This document shows positions 16,051 to 25,306 of a stretch of DNA of 64,000 nt, piece by piece. The position numbers and the translations under genes were made by a program. A model generated the notes under the pieces. It made no database searches. It had not been told where the DNA came from and saw nothing but the letters and a program-made list of their open reading frames with translations. The stretch is from a virus. The stretch is from positions 1 to 64,000 of IMG/VR virus record IMGVR_UViG_3300039106_000282; one strand, written 5' to 3'. Positions within the stretch are counted from its first letter, which is position 1. The number at the start of each line of letters is the position of its first letter.

Positions 16051-19000
16051 TTATGGGTTAAGAGTTCGTTGTATTTTAAATACTTGAGCCTCTACCCGAC
16101 CAATTCTATCTTTGATAATCTTAACTCGTTTAGCTTTTTCTTCTGGAGATATAGCTGTGTTAGAAGAAGCTAATATTTTACGAATCTGTTTATTATCATT
16201 ATCAATCTGAGTACCCATACTGCTCAACTTACCGTGAATACCATTCTGGAAGTACTTTTTATTTTCCTTCTTGTAAGCCTCAGCTTCCTTCGTTCTACCT
16301 TCATTACGCATTTTGTTAGCCGTATTAACCGCTTGCTCTACTTCACTACTTACTTTATAGAATGTAGCTTGAGCTTGCTCATACTTATCTTTAGGCATAA
16401 AGGCAGACATTGCAGGGACTTTTCTAATCATCTCTGAGTAAGTCATTTGTTTGTACGGTACACCCGCAGCGGCAGCTACACCGTCTGTAAATGCAAGAAG
16501 GCCTGACCCCGCATAACCAAACCAGCCTTTTATGAAATGGTCAAACTTCAAAGGTGAAACGCCTAGGTTCCCCATCAACTTACCAAGCTCTGAAGTCTCT
16601 GCAGTGTACTGCTCTTCTGTATCTGTTTTAGCTAGTCGTTCTGGAACGATAGGACGCATAGTGTATAAGTCTTTATTTATAGCCCCCTCAAAAGCAGGTT
16701 TCCAAAAAGAATATCCCATAGGAGGTACAAGAGAAGCTAATGCGGCGCGTTTCATTTCTGAGCGCACATCGTCCACGTCACCTATTTTCTCTTTACCTTT
16801 CGCCATATTGTAAGCGTGATGCATCACAATACCAGGGATAGAGAAGATACTTAACCGCTGAGGTAAAGAGAAAGACGTAGATTTCATTCCAGGAATGACG
16901 TTATAGATATGAGTATCTTTCTCTTTAACATCGAGTTTATCGTACTCATCGTCATCCCCCATTAACATATCATGCACAAGTGTTAGTGCCATAACAGCCG
17001 CTGAAGTCATTATCAAACGCTTATATGTTTCTGTTCGTTTAGTAGGTGAAAGCCCCCTACCAGATAATACTTGATATGTAGCTCGCATAGATTGCATAAA
17101 TGCACCCAAGAAAGCGGTACGTTGCCTTGCAGCTTCTAGTGTAGCGCTCGCTCCACGTCTACGGAAGTTAATAACGTCATAAGCTCTCTGCATTGCTATA
17201 CGTTCTGCATTAGGGTTATCTGGGTTCTCATCCATAGTACGTTGATAGATAGCTTGACGAATAGCATTGTCCCCAGCCATAGCTAGTTTCTCACACGCCT
17301 GTCTAACTTTCTTCCACTTACCCGTCTCATCCCCTCTATGCGTATGGTACGCAATATCGTTAACCCCAACGGCTCTTGCATCACCTACAGTATCTTTACT
17401 TCCTGTCGAAGCTGTCCGTTTAGTTTTTAAGTGAGCCTCAGTAGGTGCAAACTTAGTAGGTGCAAACTGATTAGCGGCAGTCAACCCAAACTGCTTCATA
17501 ATTTCTAAAGTCAGCATGACAGGATTTTTAGTACCTGATAAGAACATAGCATCACCCACGTCCTTAATAACCTGCACAAACGCAAAGGGTGGAGGAAGTA
17601 CAATACTGTCTCTTAATAGATTAGCCGCTTTAGCTGTAAACCCAAGTGAGCCTAGAGCTAGAGGGCTTCCTGTAAATGCAAACCTATACAGAGGGTCGTT
17701 TATTTTCCAGTACTGTTTTTTACCGTGGAAGTAAGTAGTAACCGTATTGGCTTTGTCTGACTTCGTACCTTGCACTCGCTCGATAGTCCCTTCTGGGAAG
17801 TACCGTCTCATAGTATCCACAAGCGCCGCCGATTTCTCAGCTCTCATCGCCATAGCAAAACTATGCAACTGCCACTTTTCAATATTATCGAGCATATCGT
17901 CTACTTCTCTAAAGGACCCTTTGAGCTTGTGTTGTTTTTGCCCTTTCTGGATATTGTTATGAGAAGCTGAGTATCGCCCTTGAGCCATAGATTCTATAGT
18001 ATCTTCAGCGTCTTTCTCATCCATAATCCGATAGAACGGTGCATATGCAGCGGCGTCTAAATAGGCACGAGCTTGCTTTTCAGAGTATCTGCCAGAAGAT
18101 ACAAGAGTCTTAATAGTATTTTCTCTAATCTTATGCCACATATCCTCAGCCTTTGCTAAGGCAGGAACCATCTGAGCTTTTTGAATATTGACTCGAGCTT
18201 CATCCCTAGTAATAGGCTCTCTTTGAGCTTTGTCTAATTCTTCACGAGCTTTCTTACGCAATTCAGCTTTTAAATTAGCGTCAGTTTCTGCATCAGCTTG
18301 CGCCGCGTAACTATCTGCACGTCTATGTAAATCTTCAATACGCTTAGACACCATATACTCTGTCCAGAGTACTCTCATTTTTTGATTAGAGTAATTTAAT
18401 ACTTTACCTGCGTCTTCAAGGATAGTAGCGAGATTGATTACATTGTTCTTATTGTATACAGCTTCCCACATTAAGAGATTTTTGTTAAATACTAACTCTC
18501 CTTGTAGCGTACCCTCTGCTGATACTGAAGTCTCGTTGACTGTCTGAGCTTGATTCATTGCTGAGAGAATAGGCTCGATGTGTTTGAAGTCGTATCCAGC
18601 AGCTTCTAGGTAATGTCTTGCATCATTAACAAGAGCCGCATCGTGGCTGAAATACATAGTCTCAAACTTGTTAGATGCTGTGCGTAGAGAATCTGCAACT
18701 GTCTTGTCTGGTTTAACGCCTTTAGGAGGGAGGTTACTTTTTCTACGCTCTTCTACGCTTTTAGCCCATTCGTCTACTTCAGGTTTAACTGAATATAAGA
18801 ACTCTGATTTTGTTTTGTCAGTTTTAGCATTTCTGGCAAGGACTAAAGGTCCAATTTGAATTACTTCATCTGCACTCGTAATAGGCTCTCTAGTAGTTCT
18901 ATCGTAAAAATAGGAATGGCGTTTAGGGTCCATACCAACTTGAGTCCAATTTTTATCGTGCAGATATTTTTGCATATCTGCATAAGCTTTCTCTGAGGTA

Positions 19001-21495
19001 GTTGGGACCCACTCACCTTTTATAGTAGCCATAGGAGATTTAGTCTTCTCTGTAGCCGCTATCTTATACCCTGCCTCTTGATGCATACCAAACGTAACAT
19101 TACCTTTTACATGAGATACAGATTCATAGCCAATCACAGGTCCTGCATTAAACGAAGCATCCGTACCAGTTTTAGATGCTAATCTATGGACAGAATTCAC
19201 CCATGCATTATGAGGACCTGTGTAAGAGGGGATATCTAATCTAAGCTGAACCTCTTCACCACCTTTTAATATTTTTGAGGGTAGTCCATACTTCTCTGCT
19301 TTCTCTATACTCTGAGATTTACCTTCACTTAATGCCTTATAAGCTAGCTCAGGTGAAGTAGGTTCAGGTACAGATTCGTAGGGTTCAACAGGTTTATACT
19401 TTTGTACAAGGTCTGTGTACTCAGCTTTAGATATCTTACCCTCTTTTAAATCTTTGACGCCCTGTACAAGTTCTGGGATATCTGCAAGTACATCTTTGGG
19501 AGCCATGTTCTTACGAGAGTTCTCTACTTCCTGTTTACCAAAACTACTAAATAAATCTTGTTGCCCTAACTGTTCACCTAGCTCTCTATCTTGTTTCTTT
19601 CTTGCATAAGCCGTACCTTCACGTACAGAACGTTCAGAAGTTTGTGATTCTCTGCGAAGTGCTTTAGCTGCAAGGTGGTGGATGTCTGACTCGGTGATGC
19701 TAAGTTTTGCACCAAATGTAGTGCGTGCCCAGTTTTTAATTGCTGATATTGCACGTTTTACTATGGGTAGATGAGGCGCGTTCTCAACTAAGTATGCTAG
19801 AGTTTCTTCACCCTTTAAGTGTTCTGGCGTATTCTCAGGGACAGACCTGCGAGCGCGGTCAAACGCTTCACCTTTAGTAGTTAGAGCTTGAGAGGTTAAA
19901 TCTCCCCAGACTTTATCACCTACCATACCTCTCATACCAACGTGTACACCCATCTCATGCATCGCCACTTTAGGTAGCGACTCTGGGGTTAACTTGTCAG
20001 CTACTAAATGTACTTCGCCTTCTGGTGTGGTAAGCCCTTGTACGTTTTCTGGATGTCCTTCGCCAGGTAGTGTATCCATTGTGTCATGCAAAGTGAGCTT
20101 ACCGCTCTCAACAAGGCGTTGCATTTCAGGAGTAAGATGAGGTTGCAGTGACTCTGCAGTGTGTCCTGTATAGGCACTAGATTTAGATACGGAAGGTTTA
20201 GGTTCCGCTTCTTTAGACGTTACTTTTTCTGCTTCTTTCTCAGGGGATATAGTTTCTTCAGTAGAAGGTGTTACACCTTCTACACGACTTCTCTGCTTTG
20301 CGATATGTTCTGCCCACAGCTTATCATCAAAGTCTTTAGGGAGGATTTCAGGGTTTGCATTGAGATGCTCTTCTAATTTATCAATAGACTCAGGAGATTC
20401 GTAGTGTCTAGGATGTATAAGCTCATCAAAAAGCTCATCATGTTCAAACGGGTCTATCCCTGCAGCTTCGACACCTTCATATATATCAACGTCGTTTCTA
20501 TCAGGCAGAGGTGACCCTGCGGCTGGCTGTGCTGGTGGAGGTGTTGTCGTATCTACCTCTTCCTCGTTTTCTGCTGGCGCAACAGTCTCTGGAGCTTCTT
20601 GAGTACCAGTCACTTTACCAACTGCTTCAACACCCCCTCTAAATCCCGCACCCCCAAGACCACCAAGTACCGCACTTAAATTACGCTCTTCACCAGCCTC
20701 TGGAGTCGATAGGTCTTCGCTTGCACCTAACTGCTCAAGCGCAGTTTGGATATATTCTGTACCTGCTTCTGCAACACCCGCTGTACCAATACGTTTCATA
20801 GCACCGTCAATAATCGCAGTGCGTAGAGGCGCAGGGAGAAGTTTAGTACTCTTAGTTTCTAAGTATGTCCCTAGTAATTCTAAAAGCGAAGCAGGCGTAG
20901 CATACTCAATAGCTTTAGCAATGTCTTCTTTACCATGCTCACGTTGCTTTTCACGAATCTCAGAATACTCTTGCACACCGCCAGCACCTAAACCGGCAGC
21001 TATACCACCGCCAATAGCACCGATACCAGCACCTACTGGACCAAATGGAGCACCTAATGCAGCACCGCCAGCAGCACCAGCCCCAGTAGCAGCTAAAGTA
21101 GGAAGTATTTGAGGTATTGTTGTACCGACAGCTGTTTGGAGTGCGTCAATGGGGTGACGCATAACGTCACCTACAGAGTGGATATTACTCGCATCATAAT
21201 CTTCGTAGGTTTTAGCTGTTTCACGAACACCCCTACCAAACTCTTCTAACTTTGGCATACCGTAAGACTTACCGATATCCTCTAACGGCGTACCTACAAA
21301 CCCTCTGGCTACACCAGCCGTACCTGATATAAGCCCTTTTAATAGCTCGTTGCGCTCATCAGGCTGTTGTGCCTGTGCTTCTTTTTGTGCATCGTATGCC
21401 TGCTTATAGAACTCAGCCAGTCTTTTAGCACCTTCTTCATCGCCAGCGGCATCTGCGGCTTTAAGTGCCTCTCCAATATCGTCTAATGTTGCCAT
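16051..21495 (-). CDS. giant polyvalent internal virion protein (1814 aa)
   Basis: The last and largest gene of the late block. Residues about 125-173 are a Gly/Ala-rich hydrophobic stretch that could insert in membranes. A long acidic/Pro region follows. Near residue 512 lies AMHEMGVHVG, the HExxxH-like motif found in large polyvalent phage proteins, followed by ENAPHLP and a W-x-R-x-x-F-G segment. Next come long charged coiled coils. Around 1490-1560 is a hydrophobic helix and the pattern YNVIPGMKSTSFSLPQRLSIFSIPG, which I associate with LPD38-type domains. Such proteins are packed in podovirus capsids and ejected with the DNA. The peptidase-like motif is suggestive, but activity is not shown. 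Confidence 0.8.
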   Translation of the reverse strand: MATLDDIGEALKAADAAGDEEGAKRLAEFYKQAYDAQKEAQAQQPDERNELLKGLISGTAGVARGFVGTPLEDIGKSYGMPKLEEFGRGVRETAKTYEDYDASNIHSVGDVMRHPIDALQTAVGTTIPQILPTLAATGAGAAGGAALGAPFGPVGAGIGAIGGGIAAGLGAGGVQEYSEIREKQREHGKEDIAKAIEYATPASLLELLGTYLETKSTKLLPAPLRTAIIDGAMKRIGTAGVAEAGTEYIQTALEQLGASEDLSTPEAGEERNLSAVLGGLGGAGFRGGVEAVGKVTGTQEAPETVAPAENEEEVDTTTPPPAQPAAGSPLPDRNDVDIYEGVEAAGIDPFEHDELFDELIHPRHYESPESIDKLEEHLNANPEILPKDFDDKLWAEHIAKQRSRVEGVTPSTEETISPEKEAEKVTSKEAEPKPSVSKSSAYTGHTAESLQPHLTPEMQRLVESGKLTLHDTMDTLPGEGHPENVQGLTTPEGEVHLVADKLTPESLPKVAMHEMGVHVGMRGMVGDKVWGDLTSQALTTKGEAFDRARRSVPENTPEHLKGEETLAYLVENAPHLPIVKRAISAIKNWARTTFGAKLSITESDIHHLAAKALRRESQTSERSVREGTAYARKKQDRELGEQLGQQDLFSSFGKQEVENSRKNMAPKDVLADIPELVQGVKDLKEGKISKAEYTDLVQKYKPVEPYESVPEPTSPELAYKALSEGKSQSIEKAEKYGLPSKILKGGEEVQLRLDIPSYTGPHNAWVNSVHRLASKTGTDASFNAGPVIGYESVSHVKGNVTFGMHQEAGYKIAATEKTKSPMATIKGEWVPTTSEKAYADMQKYLHDKNWTQVGMDPKRHSYFYDRTTREPITSADEVIQIGPLVLARNAKTDKTKSEFLYSVKPEVDEWAKSVEERRKSNLPPKGVKPDKTVADSLRTASNKFETMYFSHDAALVNDARHYLEAAGYDFKHIEPILSAMNQAQTVNETSVSAEGTLQGELVFNKNLLMWEAVYNKNNVINLATILEDAGKVLNYSNQKMRVLWTEYMVSKRIEDLHRRADSYAAQADAETDANLKAELRKKAREELDKAQREPITRDEARVNIQKAQMVPALAKAEDMWHKIRENTIKTLVSSGRYSEKQARAYLDAAAYAPFYRIMDEKDAEDTIESMAQGRYSASHNNIQKGQKQHKLKGSFREVDDMLDNIEKWQLHSFAMAMRAEKSAALVDTMRRYFPEGTIERVQGTKSDKANTVTTYFHGKKQYWKINDPLYRFAFTGSPLALGSLGFTAKAANLLRDSIVLPPPFAFVQVIKDVGDAMFLSGTKNPVMLTLEIMKQFGLTAANQFAPTKFAPTEAHLKTKRTASTGSKDTVGDARAVGVNDIAYHTHRGDETGKWKKVRQACEKLAMAGDNAIRQAIYQRTMDENPDNPNAERIAMQRAYDVINFRRRGASATLEAARQRTAFLGAFMQSMRATYQVLSGRGLSPTKRTETYKRLIMTSAAVMALTLVHDMLMGDDDEYDKLDVKEKDTHIYNVIPGMKSTSFSLPQRLSIFSIPGIVMHHAYNMAKGKEKIGDVDDVRSEMKRAALASLVPPMGYSFWKPAFEGAINKDLYTMRPIVPERLAKTDTEEQYTAETSELGKLMGNLGVSPLKFDHFIKGWFGYAGSGLLAFTDGVAAAAGVPYKQMTYSEMIRKVPAMSAFMPKDKYEQAQATFYKVSSEVEQAVNTANKMRNEGRTKEAEAYKKENKKYFQNGIHGKLSSMGTQIDNDNKQIRKILASSNTAISPEEKAKRVKIIKDRIGRVEAQVFKIQRTLNP

Positions 21496-21508
21496 AGTAT
21501 GCTCGCTA

Positions 21509-23269
21509 TTATTTAAGGTTAACGCCGTGTTTATTAAGTAAACCCATTACATCAGTAGGTATTGAGAACGGTAAATATCCTTTAGGCTCAGTAGCTATTG
21601 GGGTAGTTGCAGCGGTAACAGGAATTTTACTTATCTCAGCATAGCGTTTTTTATATGCTCCTAACTCAGCTTTAGCATCGGCTTTTTCGTCCTCTGTAGA
21701 ATTTGCACTATTAATAATAGCTATCTGATTATGCATATGGTCTTCTAATGCTTTAAGCTCTTCTTTCACTTTCATTTCTGGACTAGCAGCTAATCTATTT
21801 TTATCTGCATCAGACCGATAGTTTTCAGCTGCCGCTTCATGCATAGCAATCGTACTAGGTACTTCAAGCGCTCTAACAGCATTTGCTTGTCCTTGTACTT
21901 CAGCAGATAGCTCATGTTCACCACGAGAAGCTCTAAGTTTTGCTGCTTCTAATGCAAGGGCTTTATCTGATGCTTTAGATGCTTGAACGCTATCTGCACC
22001 GTACTTAGCAATCATCAGTCTTTCTTGACGTTTTGCATCACCTAACGCATCACGGAGTTGTCCAAGACGTGCTTTTTTAGCTTCGATATCTTCTTGAGTT
22101 TTTTCGTAGTCTTCTGCACCAGCAGTTACACCCGATGCTAAGTTAGACATAAAGTTAGGAGACTTACCACTCATCATACCAATACCCGCGTGCATGAGTG
22201 CTTTCCACATCGCCTTATCATCGTCCCCTTTAAGCTTGGCTTCCTGCTCATCGTAGGACTTAGCGCGTCTTTCATAGTCTGGGTTAGTACCATATAGGCT
22301 CTCGCCTTTAGCCATTTGTGTAGCCAAGTCACGGTCTTCATTAGAGGACTTAAGTTTTTCCAATTCTGACAAATCTAGCGGCGCAGTTTCTTTAGGCTGA
22401 ACTAATGATGCAATACCTTTAGGCGCTTCTTTGGCTGGTGCTGCTTGTCCATCACGACCTTTAACTCGATAAGGTTTACCTGCTAAAATAGCATCTTGTG
22501 CAGCTTCATCTAAATTTTCATACCCTTGTTCTTTACGTGCAAGACCCCCAGTAACACGCTTAATTAATTTAGGATCGTCTTTATTAATAACAGTATCTGG
22601 AGATAACCCTGTAAACTCAGTTAATTGTTTAACATACTCATCTTGTTTATCTTTAGGTTTATCGTGCCCATAATAAGTTCTATAGAACTGGTCTAAAGGT
22701 TCACCGTTATGTTTTGATACAAGGTTATGTTCCGCAACTAGGCTATCTTTCATAGACTTCCAGTGCTTATTTGTCATTTCCCCTGTTTTTGGGTCACGTA
22801 CTGAGTATCCTGCGGTAGCATTTGATTCTCTAAGCGCATCAGCATTAGGTGAGATTAATTCTAAGTAGTCATCTTCGGCTTCAGGTGAATCTCCACCAGC
22901 AGCGTCAGTAGCACTAGAGCCACCTCTAGCAAACGCAATAATCCCACCGTGCGCGTAATCGCTTTCATCGATACCGCTAGGCAGCACATCAATACCTCTG
23001 GCTTCTTTGCGAGATGACGGCACTGGTGTCATCTCTTCGCGTGGTCTGCGTGCCATGTGTTCTTGCATGACATCATTATGAGCAGCGTCTAGTATTTGCT
23101 GTGCTACGGGAGGTTTAGGTGCACCTTGTTGCAACGCTTGTTGCTGTGCCATCGCTTGCTTTTGAGCCATTGCTTTTTGTAGCATGGGGACTACAACGTA
23201 GTCAGGTACACCGTTTTGACGAGCCTTAAGCAACTGGTCAACTGAGTACATAGAAGGGGTATTCATCAT
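21509..23269 (-). CDS. putative internal virion protein (586 aa)
   Basis: The N-terminus is Gln/Ala/Met-rich. Residues about 105-118 carry YAHGGIIAFARGG, a short motif that recurs in internal or structural proteins of this phage type. The middle holds a small alpha-helical region (GYSVRDPKTGEMTNKHWK...). The C-terminal half has charged coiled coil and a GIGMMSGKSPNFMSNLASG segment. The gene lies between other internal-virion-type genes and is transcribed with them. The exact role is unknown. Confidence 0.65.
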   Translation of the reverse strand: MMNTPSMYSVDQLLKARQNGVPDYVVVPMLQKAMAQKQAMAQQQALQQGAPKPPVAQQILDAAHNDVMQEHMARRPREEMTPVPSSRKEARGIDVLPSGIDESDYAHGGIIAFARGGSSATDAAGGDSPEAEDDYLELISPNADALRESNATAGYSVRDPKTGEMTNKHWKSMKDSLVAEHNLVSKHNGEPLDQFYRTYYGHDKPKDKQDEYVKQLTEFTGLSPDTVINKDDPKLIKRVTGGLARKEQGYENLDEAAQDAILAGKPYRVKGRDGQAAPAKEAPKGIASLVQPKETAPLDLSELEKLKSSNEDRDLATQMAKGESLYGTNPDYERRAKSYDEQEAKLKGDDDKAMWKALMHAGIGMMSGKSPNFMSNLASGVTAGAEDYEKTQEDIEAKKARLGQLRDALGDAKRQERLMIAKYGADSVQASKASDKALALEAAKLRASRGEHELSAEVQGQANAVRALEVPSTIAMHEAAAENYRSDADKNRLAASPEMKVKEELKALEDHMHNQIAIINSANSTEDEKADAKAELGAYKKRYAEISKIPVTAATTPIATEPKGYLPFSIPTDVMGLLNKHGVNLK

Positions 23270-23270
23270 C

Positions 23271-24878
23271 TTATTTTCCTCCTTTCATCGCGTTATATAC
23301 CGCTAAGTCACCGATACCACTACCTTGAGCTTTAGGAACTTTCCCACCTTTCTTAGCTTTAAACCCGCCATTAGCACCATACGCACCTAGAGCCGTAGCG
23401 CCTAAACCACCAAACTGTGATATCGCACTTGGCGCTGGCGTGAACGAAGTCATACTACCTGTCTGAACCCCATTAAGTGCATTGGATATACCGCCTAGAA
23501 TTTCCCATGGGTATTTTTGACTGTAATCTTTAATACTAATCGCGTTATTGATAGCTTGCTGGTCGAGGGCTTGTTGCTGCGCCCCATAGGAGTTCTGCAT
23601 CCCCGCAATCGACTGCTGTTGTGCCAGCTGCGTGTTACCAATATTCGATAAGTTCTGACCTTGCTGACCTGCTAGACCATACCCTGCTTGCGCAGCACCT
23701 ACACCAGAAAGTCCAGTTTGTGCTCCTTGCATAGCAGTTTGTTGACCTTGAATACCCGTGTTAACCCCAGATAACCCGTACTGACCCGCGCCAGTAGCCG
23801 CACCAACACCAGAAAGCCCCGTTTGAGCGCCTTGAATCCCCGTGTTAATCCCTTGAAGCCCAAGCTGCGAACCTTGCAGAATATTGTTTTGTGCTGTGTC
23901 ATAAGCGGATTTATAGCCTTGACCAATGAGGTTCGCTTGCGCTAATTTATTTGACTGGTCATTAAGGTTGTTTGCAACCATCTGACGACTGCCACCATAG
24001 GCTCCTTGCTGCGCTGCCTGCGAGTTTGCTTTCTGATTAGCGATATCATTCTGTTGGTCCATCAACGCGAGTTGAGGTTTTAGTGAGGCTTCGAGATAAG
24101 GGTTCATGTAGGCATTAACAGTACCTGCATTAGTGGCTTTGTTCTCGTACATATTACCTGTAGCTGCCCCAGCAGCACCCATCATAGCGCCAAGACCGCC
24201 ATAATTAAGCGCACTATTACCTAGTATATTCGCGTTCTGAGCCGCTGTATCCGCCCCTGCATTACCTAAAGTAGCTGCATTAAGACCCGCATCATACCCA
24301 CGAGTACCGTAGTCAAGCCCTGTACCCGCTGTATTTAAAGCACCTTGCCCTGCTGCCGCTGCTAGATTAGACGCCGCAATGTTTTGCTGAGGAAGAGCCA
24401 TACCCTCCGCTGCTTTATAGGACTGTTCTTGCAGGTCTGAAGGCTGGGCTACATAACTTGCATAGTCTACGGTGTTATAATCTGGAGATGTGGGGTCTGT
24501 ATTCTGTCCATAAAACTCGTAAGGTCTAATACCTGTAGGGTTAAGTACGCCAGATTTACTACCTAAAGAACTTAATGTATCTGCAAGAGATGTACCGCCA
24601 GCAGCATAGTGCTTAACTTCCCCACCCTTAGCGTAGTGAACAGGTGCTTCATACTTAGGCTCGTAGGTTGTGAGCTTTGCTGGCGTAGATTTAGGCTCAT
24701 TACTGGAGGTGAACCCTTGCTTCATCATAGAGTTTAGTAGCACTTCATAATACGGTGCAAGCTCTTTAGGGATGTTACGCTGTTGCACAGTCGTGTTCTG
24801 ACCTCCACCACTCCCGCCACCATAGAAAGTAGGTACAACATAGGTAAAGAAATACTTTTTAACATTTTTAATAATCAT
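23271..24878 (-). CDS. Gly/Gln/Asn-rich internal virion-type protein (535 aa)
   Basis: Starts by an ATG/TGA overlap with the upstream GNAT-like gene. It contains HYAKGGEVKHYAAGG near residue 80. The long central region (about 120-460) is made of Gly, Ala, Gln and Asn, with repeated TGL-SGV and NTGIQGxQTG units of roughly 11-14 residues. The C-terminal end is Lys/Gly-rich (KAKKGGKVPKAQ and MKGGK). It is low complexity and probably extended or helical. Together with its neighbours it probably forms part of the ejected core or channel. No catalytic domain is seen. Confidence 0.65.
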   Translation of the reverse strand: MIIKNVKKYFFTYVVPTFYGGGSGGGQNTTVQQRNIPKELAPYYEVLLNSMMKQGFTSSNEPKSTPAKLTTYEPKYEAPVHYAKGGEVKHYAAGGTSLADTLSSLGSKSGVLNPTGIRPYEFYGQNTDPTSPDYNTVDYASYVAQPSDLQEQSYKAAEGMALPQQNIAASNLAAAAGQGALNTAGTGLDYGTRGYDAGLNAATLGNAGADTAAQNANILGNSALNYGGLGAMMGAAGAATGNMYENKATNAGTVNAYMNPYLEASLKPQLALMDQQNDIANQKANSQAAQQGAYGGSRQMVANNLNDQSNKLAQANLIGQGYKSAYDTAQNNILQGSQLGLQGINTGIQGAQTGLSGVGAATGAGQYGLSGVNTGIQGQQTAMQGAQTGLSGVGAAQAGYGLAGQQGQNLSNIGNTQLAQQQSIAGMQNSYGAQQQALDQQAINNAISIKDYSQKYPWEILGGISNALNGVQTGSMTSFTPAPSAISQFGGLGATALGAYGANGGFKAKKGGKVPKAQGSGIGDLAVYNAMKGGK

Positions 24879-25303
24879 ATTGATACTTCCAGTAAGGTAC
24901 TGCGGGGTTGAAAGTCAAAGCGTCTCCAGAGTCTTATGATAGCAGGTCGTCCGTAGCCTTGAATCATTGTAGCTCCCCGTGCTTTAAATAAATTTTTTAA
25001 TTGATTGAAACTATCTTGAGTGGCAATTAGTCTACCGCCTACTGCTGTAATAAACGCAACTCGATGCAGTGGGTAGTTAATATACGAGATAGTGGCAGCG
25101 CCTCTCATTACATTGTTCTCATCTACTGCCACAAAAAGCTCCCAATTACCGTTGACAAGATAGCTCAGTACATGGTCGTCATTATACGTCATGTTAGGTG
25201 AATTCTCACCACTCCCTTCCTGCAACCCCGCGATAATGTGAGGCTTCGCTAAAGGCCATGTCTGTTGCACAAACTCAAGAGGTACTGCGTGCACGGTTAT
25301 CAT
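24875..25303 (-). CDS. GNAT-like protein, T7 gp13-like
   Basis: A compact 142-residue protein with the beta-alpha pattern of an N-acetyltransferase: LFVAVDENNVMRGAATISY, then FITAVGGRLIATQDSFNQLKNLFKARGATMIQGYGRPAIIRLWRRFDF. In T7 the small internal virion protein gp13 has this fold with no known acetylation role. Its place among internal virion genes favours a similar virion function. A true acetyl-CoA P-loop (Q/R-x-x-G-x-A) is not clear. Confidence 0.72.
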   Translation of the reverse strand: MITVHAVPLEFVQQTWPLAKPHIIAGLQEGSGENSPNMTYNDDHVLSYLVNGNWELFVAVDENNVMRGAATISYINYPLHRVAFITAVGGRLIATQDSFNQLKNLFKARGATMIQGYGRPAIIRLWRRFDFQPRSTLLEVSI

Positions 25304-25306
25304 AAA

